From positions 1 to 20,215 of the forward strand of contig CAZGTQ010000191.1 in NCBI GenBank assembly GCA_964528575.1: a stretch of 20,215 bases of DNA. The letters are read 5' to 3'. The position numbers were made by a program, and so were the translations under genes. This DNA comes from CAZGTQ01 sp964528575. Its GTDB lineage: Bacteria > Planctomycetota > UBA1135 > GCA-002686595. Below are positions 1 to 8,900 of this stretch, piece after piece (the stretch's first letter is position 1; every line of letters begins with the position of its first letter). The notes under the pieces were generated by a model. The model was not told where the DNA came from. It saw nothing but the letters and a program-made list of their open reading frames with translations, and did not search any database.

Positions 1-163
1 CGACGAGCACGCGCACGACCTCGACCGACGACGAGCGCTGTGCGTCGAGCTCAGGAGCGACCGCGTGCTCGAACGTGCGTCGCGCGAGCACCAGTGCGAG
101 CGCGAGCGCGACGAGCGCCGCCGCCACGACGACGAGCACGAGCACGCGCGAGCGGAGCACCAT
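1..163 (-). CDS. P10, partial: N-terminus of a signal-anchored protein, probably another family member
   Basis: The frame is open from an ATG at 161-163 to the left edge, giving about 54 codons that begin MVLRSRVLVLVVVAAALVA and continue as a hydrophobic anchor to LVLARR, then a polar stretch (EHAVAPELDAQRSSSVEVV). It is too short for an obvious gene call, but it lies 14 bases after the P9 stop, and MVLRSR matches the Met-x-x-Arg-Ser-Arg start of P6, P7 and P8. An in-frame ATG at 170-172 would add Met-Val-Ala. I prefer the inner one because the sequence before it, TAGCATGGTCGCG, lines up with the junction before P8. No repeat is visible yet. An unrelated anchored protein remains possible. Confidence 0.7.
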   Translation of the reverse strand, partial: MVLRSRVLVLVVVAAALVALALALVLARRTFEHAVAPELDAQRSSSVEVVRVLV

Positions 164-176
164 CGCGACCATGCTA
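161..176 (-). promoter_or_regulatory. Junction motif before P10 start
   Basis: Read on the minus strand: TAGCATGGTCGCGATG, matching 12 of 16 bases of the P8 junction. It supports P10 as a further paralogue and its inner ATG as the start. Confidence 0.35.
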
Positions 177-177
177 C

Positions 178-2583
178 TCACTCGAGGCGCAGCTCGACGC
201 GGGTCGCAGCTCCCGCGGCCACATCGACCGCGACGTCGCTCTCGACGAGCGTTCCAGCGACGCTCGAAGCGCGCACGACGTAGCGCCCTGGCGGCAGCGG
301 GCCGAAGAACGGGCCGCGGGTCCAGCGGGTGTCCCGCTCGCCCCACGAGCGACCGCGCGCGTCGAAGACCTCGATCTCGACGTCCGCGTGGCCTTCGAAG
401 GCGTCGAACGAGCGCACGCCGAGCCAACCGCCCGGCTCGACGACGAGCTCGACCTGGGCGACGGGCGAGAGCACGCGCAGCGGCTTCGGTGTCACCAGCC
501 CGCGCCACGATGCGAACAGCTCCCGGTCGGGCGAGCGCGTGCCGCGGAGCTCGAAAAAGCCGCCGAGCGCGCTCTTGCCATGCCTCGTCCACTCGACTTG
601 CTCGGGATCGAACGAACGCACGTCCGCGCCCTCGAGCGGCGTGCCCCGCTCGTCCAGGATGCGACCGGCGACAGCGAGCGACTCGTCGGCGTCCAGCTCC
701 GCCCGCAGCACGAAGTCGATCCCGCCGGTCTCCTCGTCCGCGAGGACGACGAGGCCCTCGCGGGGCGGCGGCTGCGCGTAGCCAGGCAGACCGGCCGCGA
801 CGACGTCCCACGTTCCCGCCGGGACGCCGACGCGCCAGCGGCCGCCTTCGTCCGTCGTGAGGCGGACGTAGCCGGCGTTCCCGAAGGTCTCGCTCGTGAC
901 GAACACCGCCGCGTCCGCGAGTGGCCGGCCGCTCTCGTCGCGCACGCTCCCGGCGAGCATCCCCGTGACGAACTCGACGTCGACGCGGTGCGCCTCGCTC
1001 GCGGGGACGGTCGTCGCACGGCGGACGAGCACGTCGTAGCTGAGGTAGTCCGCGTGCGCCGTCACGACGTACTCGCCCGCGACGGCGAGCTCGAGAGCGT
1101 AGCGGCCGTCCGCGTCGGTCTCCGTCTCCGTCGCGAACGACGGTGCGCCGGGCGGCGCGAAGCGGACGTGGCATTCCTCGAGCGGCTCGCCGTCGAAGCG
1201 CACGTCGCCCTCCACGCGGATCTTCGCGTGCGCGCTGCGACCGAGGACGACGCGCTCCGTCTCGCCGTCGCTCACGTCGACGATTTCGCGCGCGACCGAC
1301 ACGCCCGACGAGCCCGCCAGGAGCGCGACCGCGTAGCGCCCGTCCGCCAGCGACGTGAACCGGAAGCGGCCGCGCGAGTCGATCGGCGCGTCTCGCGTCC
1401 ACGCGCCATCGTGCGGCGAAAGCGCGACCGTCGCGCCCGCGGCCGGTCCTCCGGTCGCATCGCGCGCGATGCCCTCGATCATGCCGGGCCGCTCGACGAC
1501 GAGCTCGACGTTGCGCTCCTCCCCGGGCGCGAGGTGCAGCATCGTCGCGTCGTCCGAGCAGCCGAGCTTCACCGCTCCGGGAGGGACGCGGCGCAGGACG
1601 AAGGAGCCGTCCGCGCCCGTGCGGGCCGAGGCGTGCGGTCCGAAGCGGGAGCCGAAGTGATGGGCGCTCACCCTCGCGTCCGCGACCGGCGCGCCCCACG
1701 CGTCCACCGCACGCCCGGCGACGCGCGCGAAACGCTGCACCATCAGCGTCACGCCCGGGCCCTCGTCCGGCAGAACGACGAGCATCGACAGCGACTGGAC
1801 GTGTTGCGTCGACCGCGCAACGACGCGCGAGCTGTTCGCGACCAGCCCGAGCAGCTCGAAATCGCCGCTCTCGCTCCGAAAGCCGCGCTCGAGCGGCGCG
1901 CGACGCAACGCTCGATCGCCGTCGCTCGCCGGCGCCGCGACTACCTGGAAGCGCTCGACCGGCTCGCCGCGGTCGTCGACGACGCGGCCGCGCAGGACGA
2001 TCTGGGGAACGAGCGTGAGCGCGAGCTCCTCCCCCGGCCACGCGCCGGCGCTCCGCGCGGCCCAGACGTGGCCGGGCTCGCTCGCGCGCGCCGCCGGGTC
2101 GGGCCGCGCCGTCACCTCGAACGGGACGTACTCGAGGTCGTGCAGCTCGAAGCGGCCGCTCGCGTCGGTGCGCGTCTCGAACGACACGCGCAGGTAGCCC
2201 TGCACGTCCGGCTCGAGCCGGTGGTCGGCGACGACGTGCACGCCGGCCGCGGGCGCGCCGTCCGGCCAGCGCACGACGCCGCGCAGGACGCGGCTCGGCG
2301 GACGGGCGGGAGCCGGGTCGGGCGCCGGCTCTTGCTCGGGCGGCGCAGGCTCGCTCGCGACGGGCGGCGGAGCGGGCGGCTCGACCGGCAACTCGAGCGC
2401 CGCGTCCTCGGGCGATGGCGCGACGAGATCCACGTTCGTCGCGCGGAGCGGCTCCACGGGGCGCGCCGGCCGCGCGGGCTCCTGCGCGTCGCGGTCGAAC
2501 AGAGCGAGCACGAGCACGGCCGCGACGAGCACCGCTGCTCCCGCGCCGAGGGCGAGCGCGACGAGTCGCCGAACCGGGGTCAT
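178..2583 (-). CDS. P9: membrane-anchored repeat protein with Pro-rich linker, R4-R11
   Basis: This protein has 801 residues. The signal anchor (about 7-29, ending LALF) is followed by a strongly Pro/Ala/Glu-rich linker (about 31-96, with runs such as PPAPPP and APDPAPARPP) of the kind that stays extended. Eight repeats lie at about 97-193, 194-284, 285-366, 367-452, 453-537, 538-634, 635-717 and 718-801. The first is slot R4 (LRGVVRWPDGAPAAGV), so R1-R3 are absent as in P4. R5 reads GRVVDDRGEPVERF. R10 is divergent (WTRHGKSALGGFFEL). The cap keeps RGRSWGE and FFGPLPPGRYVVRA but otherwise drifts. The start ATG (2581-2583) overlaps the P8 TGA in an ATGA, which suggests coupled translation. It probably shares location with P8, on the outer face of the inner membrane; no enzymatic motif is visible. 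Confidence 0.93.
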   Translation of the reverse strand: MTPVRRLVALALGAGAAVLVAAVLVLALFDRDAQEPARPARPVEPLRATNVDLVAPSPEDAALELPVEPPAPPPVASEPAPPEQEPAPDPAPARPPSRVLRGVVRWPDGAPAAGVHVVADHRLEPDVQGYLRVSFETRTDASGRFELHDLEYVPFEVTARPDPAARASEPGHVWAARSAGAWPGEELALTLVPQIVLRGRVVDDRGEPVERFQVVAAPASDGDRALRRAPLERGFRSESGDFELLGLVANSSRVVARSTQHVQSLSMLVVLPDEGPGVTLMVQRFARVAGRAVDAWGAPVADARVSAHHFGSRFGPHASARTGADGSFVLRRVPPGAVKLGCSDDATMLHLAPGEERNVELVVERPGMIEGIARDATGGPAAGATVALSPHDGAWTRDAPIDSRGRFRFTSLADGRYAVALLAGSSGVSVAREIVDVSDGETERVVLGRSAHAKIRVEGDVRFDGEPLEECHVRFAPPGAPSFATETETDADGRYALELAVAGEYVVTAHADYLSYDVLVRRATTVPASEAHRVDVEFVTGMLAGSVRDESGRPLADAAVFVTSETFGNAGYVRLTTDEGGRWRVGVPAGTWDVVAAGLPGYAQPPPREGLVVLADEETGGIDFVLRAELDADESLAVAGRILDERGTPLEGADVRSFDPEQVEWTRHGKSALGGFFELRGTRSPDRELFASWRGLVTPKPLRVLSPVAQVELVVEPGGWLGVRSFDAFEGHADVEIEVFDARGRSWGERDTRWTRGPFFGPLPPGRYVVRASSVAGTLVESDVAVDVAAGAATRVELRLE
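2580..2583 (-). other. ATGA stop/start overlap, P8/P9
   Basis: The P9 ATG overlaps the P8 TGA by the 4-base ATGA arrangement. It couples a full-length member to an R4-R11 member, as also seen with partial members elsewhere in the array. Confidence 0.85.
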
Positions 2584-5500
2584 TCGAAGCGCAGGACCAC
2601 GCGCTCCTCGGGCGCGTCACCGAGCGTCACTTCGCGCTCGGCGACGCGGCCCGTGCCGTCCATCGCGCGGACGACGTAGCGGCCGCGCGGCAAGGGGCCG
2701 AAGCGCTGCTCGGGCAGCGGCTCCGGCCGCATGGCGGACCTGAACCCGAAGAAGGCCTGGCTCGGCGGCATGGCGATCGACATCCACCACGTCGCGACGA
2801 AGCCCCAGTCGCGGCCCTGCTCGTCGGTGACGTGCACGCGCATCGGGATCGCGCGGTCGGCGGCGTCGCGGCCGTGCACTTCGAGCCACGCGCCCGCGCG
2901 CACGACGAGCTCGACGTCGGTCGACGCGCCGGCATGGAGCTCGACCGGGCGGCCCTCCGTCGTCAGCCCGCTCATGGTCGCCGCGAGCAACACCACCTCG
3001 CCCGCGGCGAGGTCGTCGATGCGGAAGCGGCCCTGAGCGTCGCTCGCGCCGCGCCACCCGCTGTCGAGCCGTCCGTCGGCGCCGCGCACGCGCAGGCCCG
3101 CGCTCTGGACCGGCGCGCCATTCGCGTCGACGACGCGCCCCGTCAGGACCGCGGGCGGACCCAGCGCGAAGTCGATGTCCTCGGTCGTCTCGCCCGCGCG
3201 CACGACGACGTTCGAACGCCAGGCGTGCGCGGCGGCGGGAGCTTCGCTCGACGCGCCCCGGCCGGCGACGCGGACGACGTACGTGCCGGGCTCGAGCGGC
3301 GACGCCGACCAGCGTCCGTCGGCGCCGGTCGTCGCGCGGCCACTGCTCGACGCGCCGAGTCCGTCGCCCGTGATGTCGACGGGCACGTCCGCGAGCGGCC
3401 GGCCGCCGAGATCGCGCACGACGCCGGCGATCGCTCCCGCCGCGACGTCGACGTCGAAGCGGTGCTCATCGACCGCGGGAACGACGAGCGAGCGCTCCAC
3501 CGAAGCTCCGTCGGCGTCGACGCGCACCCGGAACGCACCGGGTCCGTTCAGCTCGAGCGCGTAACGCCCCGCGTCGTCCGTCGTCGTCTCCGCTTCGAAT
3601 CCGACGCCGTCGACGCGCTCGACCGAAACCGTGACGCCCGCGGACGCTTCGCCGCCGATGCGCACCGTTCCCGCGAGCCCGACGGTCTTCGCGCCCGCGC
3701 CGAGCTCGACGCGCGCCGTCTCGCCGGGCGCGAGCACGACCAGCACCGACCCGTGGAGCTGCGCCCACGCCTCGGTCGCTGCCGCGTCGTCGCCCTCGCC
3801 GTCCGGCGCTTGCAGCACGAGCGCGTAACGGCCCGCCGCGAGCGATTCGAAGCGGAACGTGCCGTCGGACGCCACGCGCGTCTGCTGGTAGCCCTGTGGC
3901 ATCGGCGGCCAACTCGAGCCCCGCGACGGGTCGCCTTCTGCCTCGTGCAGGACGACGGTTTGGCCGGCCGCCGCCGCACCGTCGAACCCGCGCGCGACGC
4001 CCTCGATCACGCCTTGGGCGCCGACGACGAGCACGACGTCCGCCAGCTCCTCGCCCGGGACGACCGCGAGCACGAGCGGCTCCGACGGTGCGAAGCCGTC
4101 GGCCTGGGCGACGAGCCGCTGCGAGCGCGGCTCGACTCCGCGCATCTCGAACGTGCCGTCGTCTGCGGTGCGCTCGCCGCCGCCCAACTCCGTGATGAAC
4201 GAGGACATGAACGAGGACGTCGGATCGCCCCCGACCGCCGTCGCGGTGACGCGCGCGTCCGCGACCGGGTTGCCCGCCCCGTCCTCGACCCGGCCGGAGA
4301 TGCTCGCGAGGCGCGGCACCCTCCAGGTCGCCACGGCGCCGGGCACGTCGACGACGAGCGCCGCCGAGTCCGCGTGCTGCGCGGCCGACGCGATGACGCG
4401 CCAACGGCCCGGCGTCAGCCCCTTCAGCTCGAACGCGCCGTCCGCGTCGCGGAACGCGTGCGACAGCTCGGCACCGAAGCGCGCGAGCCAGTGCGCCTGT
4501 TCGGTCTCCTCCGCCGCCTGGATCCGGAAGCGCTCCACCGGCTGGCCGCGGTCGTCGACCACGCGTCCGCGCAGCACGAGGCCCCGGCCGAGCTCGAGCA
4601 CGACGTCCTGGCCCGCAGCGACGTCGCTCACGAGCGCGGTCCATTCCTGCGGCCGCCGCGGCGCATCCGGACCGAGGTCCTCCGCGCGCGGCTCCGCCCG
4701 TGCGCTGACGTCGAAGCGCTTCGCTTCGAGACCCGCGATCTCGAAGCGCCCCGCGTCGTCGGTCTGCGCCCCGAGCTCGATCAGGCCCCACGCATGGCCT
4801 CCGCTCGAACGCTCCGACGCGACGACTCGCACGCCGGCCGCCGGAGCTCCGTCCGGCCAGCGCACGAGACCGCGCAGCGCGAGCCCCACCCCGACGACGA
4901 TCTCGAGGTCGCCGATCACCGCGCCGTCCTCGAGCGGCTCGAGCTCGACCGTCACGGGCATCGCGCCCTCGACCACCGCGCTCACCCGCGCCGGTCCCGG
5001 AGCGATTCCGGCGAGCGCGAATCGGCCCGCGGCGTCGCTCGTCGTCCTGCGCCGGCCGTCGAACCGCACGGAGACCGCAGCGCCCTCGACGGGCGCGCCT
5101 TCGCCGTCGACGACGCGACCTTCGACCCGCGCACCGCGCGGGAGCGAGAGCTCGACGACCGTCGTCTCGCCGGCCTTCACGAGCGCCTCCGTCTCGGCCG
5201 GCGCGAACATCGCGGGGTCGCACTCGATCTGGTAGGAAACGCCGGCGACGATGCCGTCGAGAGCGAAACGCAACTCGGCGTCGACGAGCGCGCGGCGGGA
5301 GAACGAGATCGTGTCGATGTTCTGCGCGTGCGCGCTCACCTCGAGGCCCTCGGGGACGGCCGCGCCGTCGGGCAGCACGAGGCGACCTTCGATGCGACCG
5401 CCGAGCTCGACCTCGAGCACGACCGGCTCCTCGAGCTCGTCGAGCTCGAGCCGCACGCCGTCGGCGAGCCGCACGTAGCGCGCGTCGAGCGTCAGCCGCC

Positions 5501-5948
5501 CCTTCGTCGTGCGCGGCGCGAACGCGACGCGGAACGCGCCGTCGGGCGCGACCTCGGCGCTGTGGTAGCGCTCGTCGCGGTCGCGGAACGCGCGGCCGCG
5601 CGCAGTGATCGTGACGCGTTCGTCCGCCGGCGTGCCCTCGGGGAACGCGACGACGCCGCGCACCCAGATCGCGTCGGCGAGCGCGGGGTCAGCGGGCTGC
5701 GCGCGCCGCTCGCGCTCGGGCTCGACGGGGAGCGGCGCGGGCGCGGGCTCGCTCGCCGGCTGGGGCGCGCTCGCCTCGAGCTCGGCGGGAGCCGCGGGCG
5801 CGAGGGCGGCGCGTTCCGCCGCAGGCTCGCGCGCGGCGACGCGGTCGTCGGATTCCGGCGTCGACAGAACGAGCAGCGCCGTCGCGACGAGCGCGACCAC
5901 GAGTCCGAGCGCAGCGACGAGAGCGAGCGTGCGCGAGCGCTTCCCCAT
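2580..5948 (-). CDS. P8: full-length membrane-anchored repeat protein, R1-R11
   Basis: This protein has 1122 residues from the chosen ATG (5946-5948). An ATG three codons upstream (5955-5957) would give MGPMGKRSR. I prefer the inner start because MGKRSR then lines up exactly with METRSR of P7 and MGPRSR of P6, and the preceding TACGATGGGCCCG lines up with their junction sequences. The signal anchor is at about 7-28 and the linker runs to about 95 with ERERRAQPADPAL at 78-90. Eleven repeats follow, starting near 97, 183, 273, 354, 456, 548, 646, 751, 837, 933 and 1018. The cap is longer than in P6/P7 because of an aromatic/Met-rich insert after GRDWGF (about 1051-1078, containing TWWMSIAMPPSQAFF), followed by QRFGPLPRGRYVVRA. 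It has one cysteine and six lysines. Its TGA overlaps the P9 start. Confidence 0.94.
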   Translation of the reverse strand: MGKRSRTLALVAALGLVVALVATALLVLSTPESDDRVAAREPAAERAALAPAAPAELEASAPQPASEPAPAPLPVEPERERRAQPADPALADAIWVRGVVAFPEGTPADERVTITARGRAFRDRDERYHSAEVAPDGAFRVAFAPRTTKGRLTLDARYVRLADGVRLELDELEEPVVLEVELGGRIEGRLVLPDGAAVPEGLEVSAHAQNIDTISFSRRALVDAELRFALDGIVAGVSYQIECDPAMFAPAETEALVKAGETTVVELSLPRGARVEGRVVDGEGAPVEGAAVSVRFDGRRRTTSDAAGRFALAGIAPGPARVSAVVEGAMPVTVELEPLEDGAVIGDLEIVVGVGLALRGLVRWPDGAPAAGVRVVASERSSGGHAWGLIELGAQTDDAGRFEIAGLEAKRFDVSARAEPRAEDLGPDAPRRPQEWTALVSDVAAGQDVVLELGRGLVLRGRVVDDRGQPVERFRIQAAEETEQAHWLARFGAELSHAFRDADGAFELKGLTPGRWRVIASAAQHADSAALVVDVPGAVATWRVPRLASISGRVEDGAGNPVADARVTATAVGGDPTSSFMSSFITELGGGERTADDGTFEMRGVEPRSQRLVAQADGFAPSEPLVLAVVPGEELADVVLVVGAQGVIEGVARGFDGAAAAGQTVVLHEAEGDPSRGSSWPPMPQGYQQTRVASDGTFRFESLAAGRYALVLQAPDGEGDDAAATEAWAQLHGSVLVVLAPGETARVELGAGAKTVGLAGTVRIGGEASAGVTVSVERVDGVGFEAETTTDDAGRYALELNGPGAFRVRVDADGASVERSLVVPAVDEHRFDVDVAAGAIAGVVRDLGGRPLADVPVDITGDGLGASSSGRATTGADGRWSASPLEPGTYVVRVAGRGASSEAPAAAHAWRSNVVVRAGETTEDIDFALGPPAVLTGRVVDANGAPVQSAGLRVRGADGRLDSGWRGASDAQGRFRIDDLAAGEVVLLAATMSGLTTEGRPVELHAGASTDVELVVRAGAWLEVHGRDAADRAIPMRVHVTDEQGRDWGFVATWWMSIAMPPSQAFFGFRSAMRPEPLPEQRFGPLPRGRYVVRAMDGTGRVAEREVTLGDAPEERVVLRFE

Positions 5949-5961
5949 CGGGCCCATCGTA
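5946..5961 (-). promoter_or_regulatory. Junction motif before P8 start
   Basis: Read on the minus strand: TACGATGGGCCCGATG, ending in the preferred P8 start. It contains a second, earlier in-frame ATG. The alignment with the P7 junction is the main reason for choosing the inner start. Confidence 0.4.
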
Positions 5962-5967
5962 ACGGCT

Positions 5968-8900
5968 TCAGTCGAAGCGCAGCACCAAGCGCTCCTCGGG
6001 CGCGTCGCCGATCATCACCTCGCGCTGGGCGACGCGGCCCGCGCCGTCGGTCCCGCGCACGACGTAACGGCCCCGCGGAAGCGGGCCGAAGCGTTGCTCG
6101 GGGTCCATCTCGTCGGTGCGCCAGCCGAAGCCGGCCTGCCAGAGGTTGTCCTGGATCGACCAGTCGCGGCCGCGCTCGTCCGCGACGTGGACCGTCATCG
6201 CGACCGGGCGATCGTCGTCGTCGCGCCCGCGCACCTCGAGCCACGCGCCGCGGCGCGCGACGAGCTCGACGTCGATTGCAGCGCCCGGCCGCAGCTCGAC
6301 GCGCGCGCCCTCGCTCGTCACCCGATCGCCGCCCGCAGCGAGCAGGACGTACTCGCCCGCGCCGAGATCCTCGATGCGAAAGCGTCCGTCCAAGTCCGTC
6401 GTCGCGCGCCAGGCGCCGACGAGGCGACCGTCCGTGCTCCGCAGGCGCACGCCCGCGTGGTCGACCGGAACGCCCGTCTCGTCGACGACGCGGCCGGTGA
6501 CGAGCGCGAATGCGCCGAGCACGAAGTCGACGCCTTCCGTCGTCTCGCCGGCGCGCACTTCGATGCCCGCGCGCGAGGCGAGCGGCGCCACCGCGTCCTG
6601 GTCGGGGCGCGATCGGCCGCCGGCGTACACGGTCCAGCGGCCGGGGTCGATTCGCGCGATCGACCACGTGCCGTCGGCCTGCGTCTCGGCCGAGGCGCTC
6701 GAGGCGCCGCCCGCGCCCTCGCGCTCCGCGTGCACCGCGACGCCGGCGAGCGGACGCCCGCTCGCGTCGCGCGCCGCGCCGGCGAGCCCGCCCGCGGGGA
6801 ACTCGACGTCGAAGCGGTGCACCTCGACCGCGGGCACGTGCACGGAGCGCCGCACGAAGCTGCCCGCGGCGGAGACGTGCACGACGTACTCGCCCGGCGC
6901 GTCGAGGTCGACCCCGTACGCGCCCGCGGCGTCGGTCTCCGAGGACGCGTGCGACGTGCCGCCGTCGACGCGCTGCACCCAGACCGAGACGCGGGCGAGC
7001 GGCTCCCCGCCGGCGTGCACCGTGCCTTCGAGGCGCACGCGCGTCCCGGCGCCCGCGCCGAGCTCGACCCGCACGGTTGCGCCCGAATCGACGACGACGA
7101 CCGCGGTCGCGTGCAGAGCGCGCCACGCCTCCCAGTCGAGCTCGCCCTCGATCTCCATCAACGCGTCGCGCTCGGAGCTCTCCGGCTGGAGCTCGACCTC
7201 GTAGCGGCCGGGCGCGACGTCCTCGAAGCGGAAGGAGCCGTCCGGCGCGACCGTCGCATGGTCCCACGCGTCGCCGTCGATGCGGCTGAGCTGCACGGAC
7301 TGCCCCGCGGCCGAGCCGCCGTCGGGGCGCCGCGCGTGCCCGTCGATCGCGCCGGCGGCGACGACGACGAGCAGGACGTCCATCCGTTGTTCACCCGCGT
7401 CGACGCGCACCGCGACGGGCTCGAGCGTGACGAGACCGTGCGCGCTGGCGGTCAACCGGTGCGCGCCCGGGTCGACCGATTGCTCGAACGCGCCGTCCTC
7501 GCCGGTGCGGTCGGCGAGCGACTCGATCCGGAACGACGTCACGCTCTCGCGCTCGATCGTCTCGACCGACACGCGCGCGCCCGCGACCGGGTTCCCCGCG
7601 CGGTCGACGACGCGCCCCGCGATGCTCGCCGCGCGCGGGACCGTGAGCAGGAGCCCGTCGCCGCCGGGCACGTCGACGCCGTGCCAGCGCGACCTGCCGT
7701 GCCGCGGCGCGCTCGCCGCGACGCGCCAGCGGCCCGCGTGCAGGCCCGCGAGCTCGAACGTCCCGTCGTTCGAGCGGAAGCTCTTCGAGACGTCGGCGTC
7801 GAGGTGCCTGACGATGCCCGGCTGCTCGTCCTCGTCCTCGTCATCCTGAGGCGTCGCCTCGACCGTGAAGCGCGAGAGCGGCGCGCCGAGGTCGTCGACC
7901 ACGCGCCCGCGTAGGGAGAGCCCGGGCCCGAGCGCCAGCACGAGGTCGCGGCTCGGGCCGACGTCCTCGACGCGCGCCGACCAGTCCTGCGGCCGCCGCG
8001 GCGGGTCGGGCCCGAGGTCCTGCGGCCGCGGCCGCGCCGTCGCGACGACGTCGAAGCGCTTCGTCTCGAGGCCCGCGATCTCGAAGCGCCCCTCGGCGTC
8101 GGTCTCCGTCTCGAGGTCGACGAGGTCCCAGTAGCGGAAGCGCTCGTCCGCGCCGACGCGCTGGCCGACGACGACTTTCGCGCCGCTCGCCGGCGCTCCG
8201 TCCGGCCAGCGCACGAGGCCCGCGAGCGCGAGCCCGGCCCCGACGACGATCTCGTAGTCGTCGATCCGCGTGCCGTCCTCGAGCGCGTCGAGCTCCGATT
8301 CGACGGGCGCGGCGCCGGCGACCTCCGTGGTCAGGGTCACGTCGCCCGGCTCGATCCCCGTCAGCGCGAAGCGTCCCTCCGCGTCGGTCTGCGCCTTGCG
8401 CCCGCCCCAGCCGCTGCGCATGTCCGCTCCCTCGATCGGCGCGCCATCGGGATCGACGACGCGACCGGCGATGCGCACGCCGCTCTGGAGCGCGAGCTCG
8501 AGCGTCGTCGTCTCGCCCGCTCTCACCTCGGCGTCGGATTCGGCCGGCACGAACAGGACGCCGTCGTACGTGACGTGGTGCGCCACGCCCGCCGGCAGCG
8601 AGTCGAGGGTGAAGCGCAGCTCGTCGTCCACGATCCCCTGACGCGGCATCTGCATGCCGCCGGCGAGCTCCGAGAAGCCGTGCACGGCGGTGCCGGCGAG
8701 CGCGGCCGCGTCCTCGGGCGTCGCGTCCGGCGGGAGCACGAGGCGGCCTGCGATGCGCCCGCCGAGCTCGACCTCGAGCACGACGGGCTCCTCGACGTCC
8801 TCGAGCTCGAACGACTCGTTCTCGCTGAGCCGCACGTAGCGCGCCTCGATCAGGAAGCGCGCCTTGCCGGAGCGCGGAGCGAACGCGGCGCGGAACGATC

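Noticed and set aside
5955..5957. Outer ATG as the P8 start (MGPMGKRSR)
   Set aside because: It is possible, but the inner ATG at 5946-5948 gives exact alignment with the N-termini and junctions of P6, P7 and P10.
5968..6000. C-terminal RFD/RFE as an outer-membrane beta-barrel signal
   Set aside because: Every repeat ends in a similar alternating V/L strand, the aromatic is not the last residue, and P4 and P5 lack it. It reads as the last strand of the cap.
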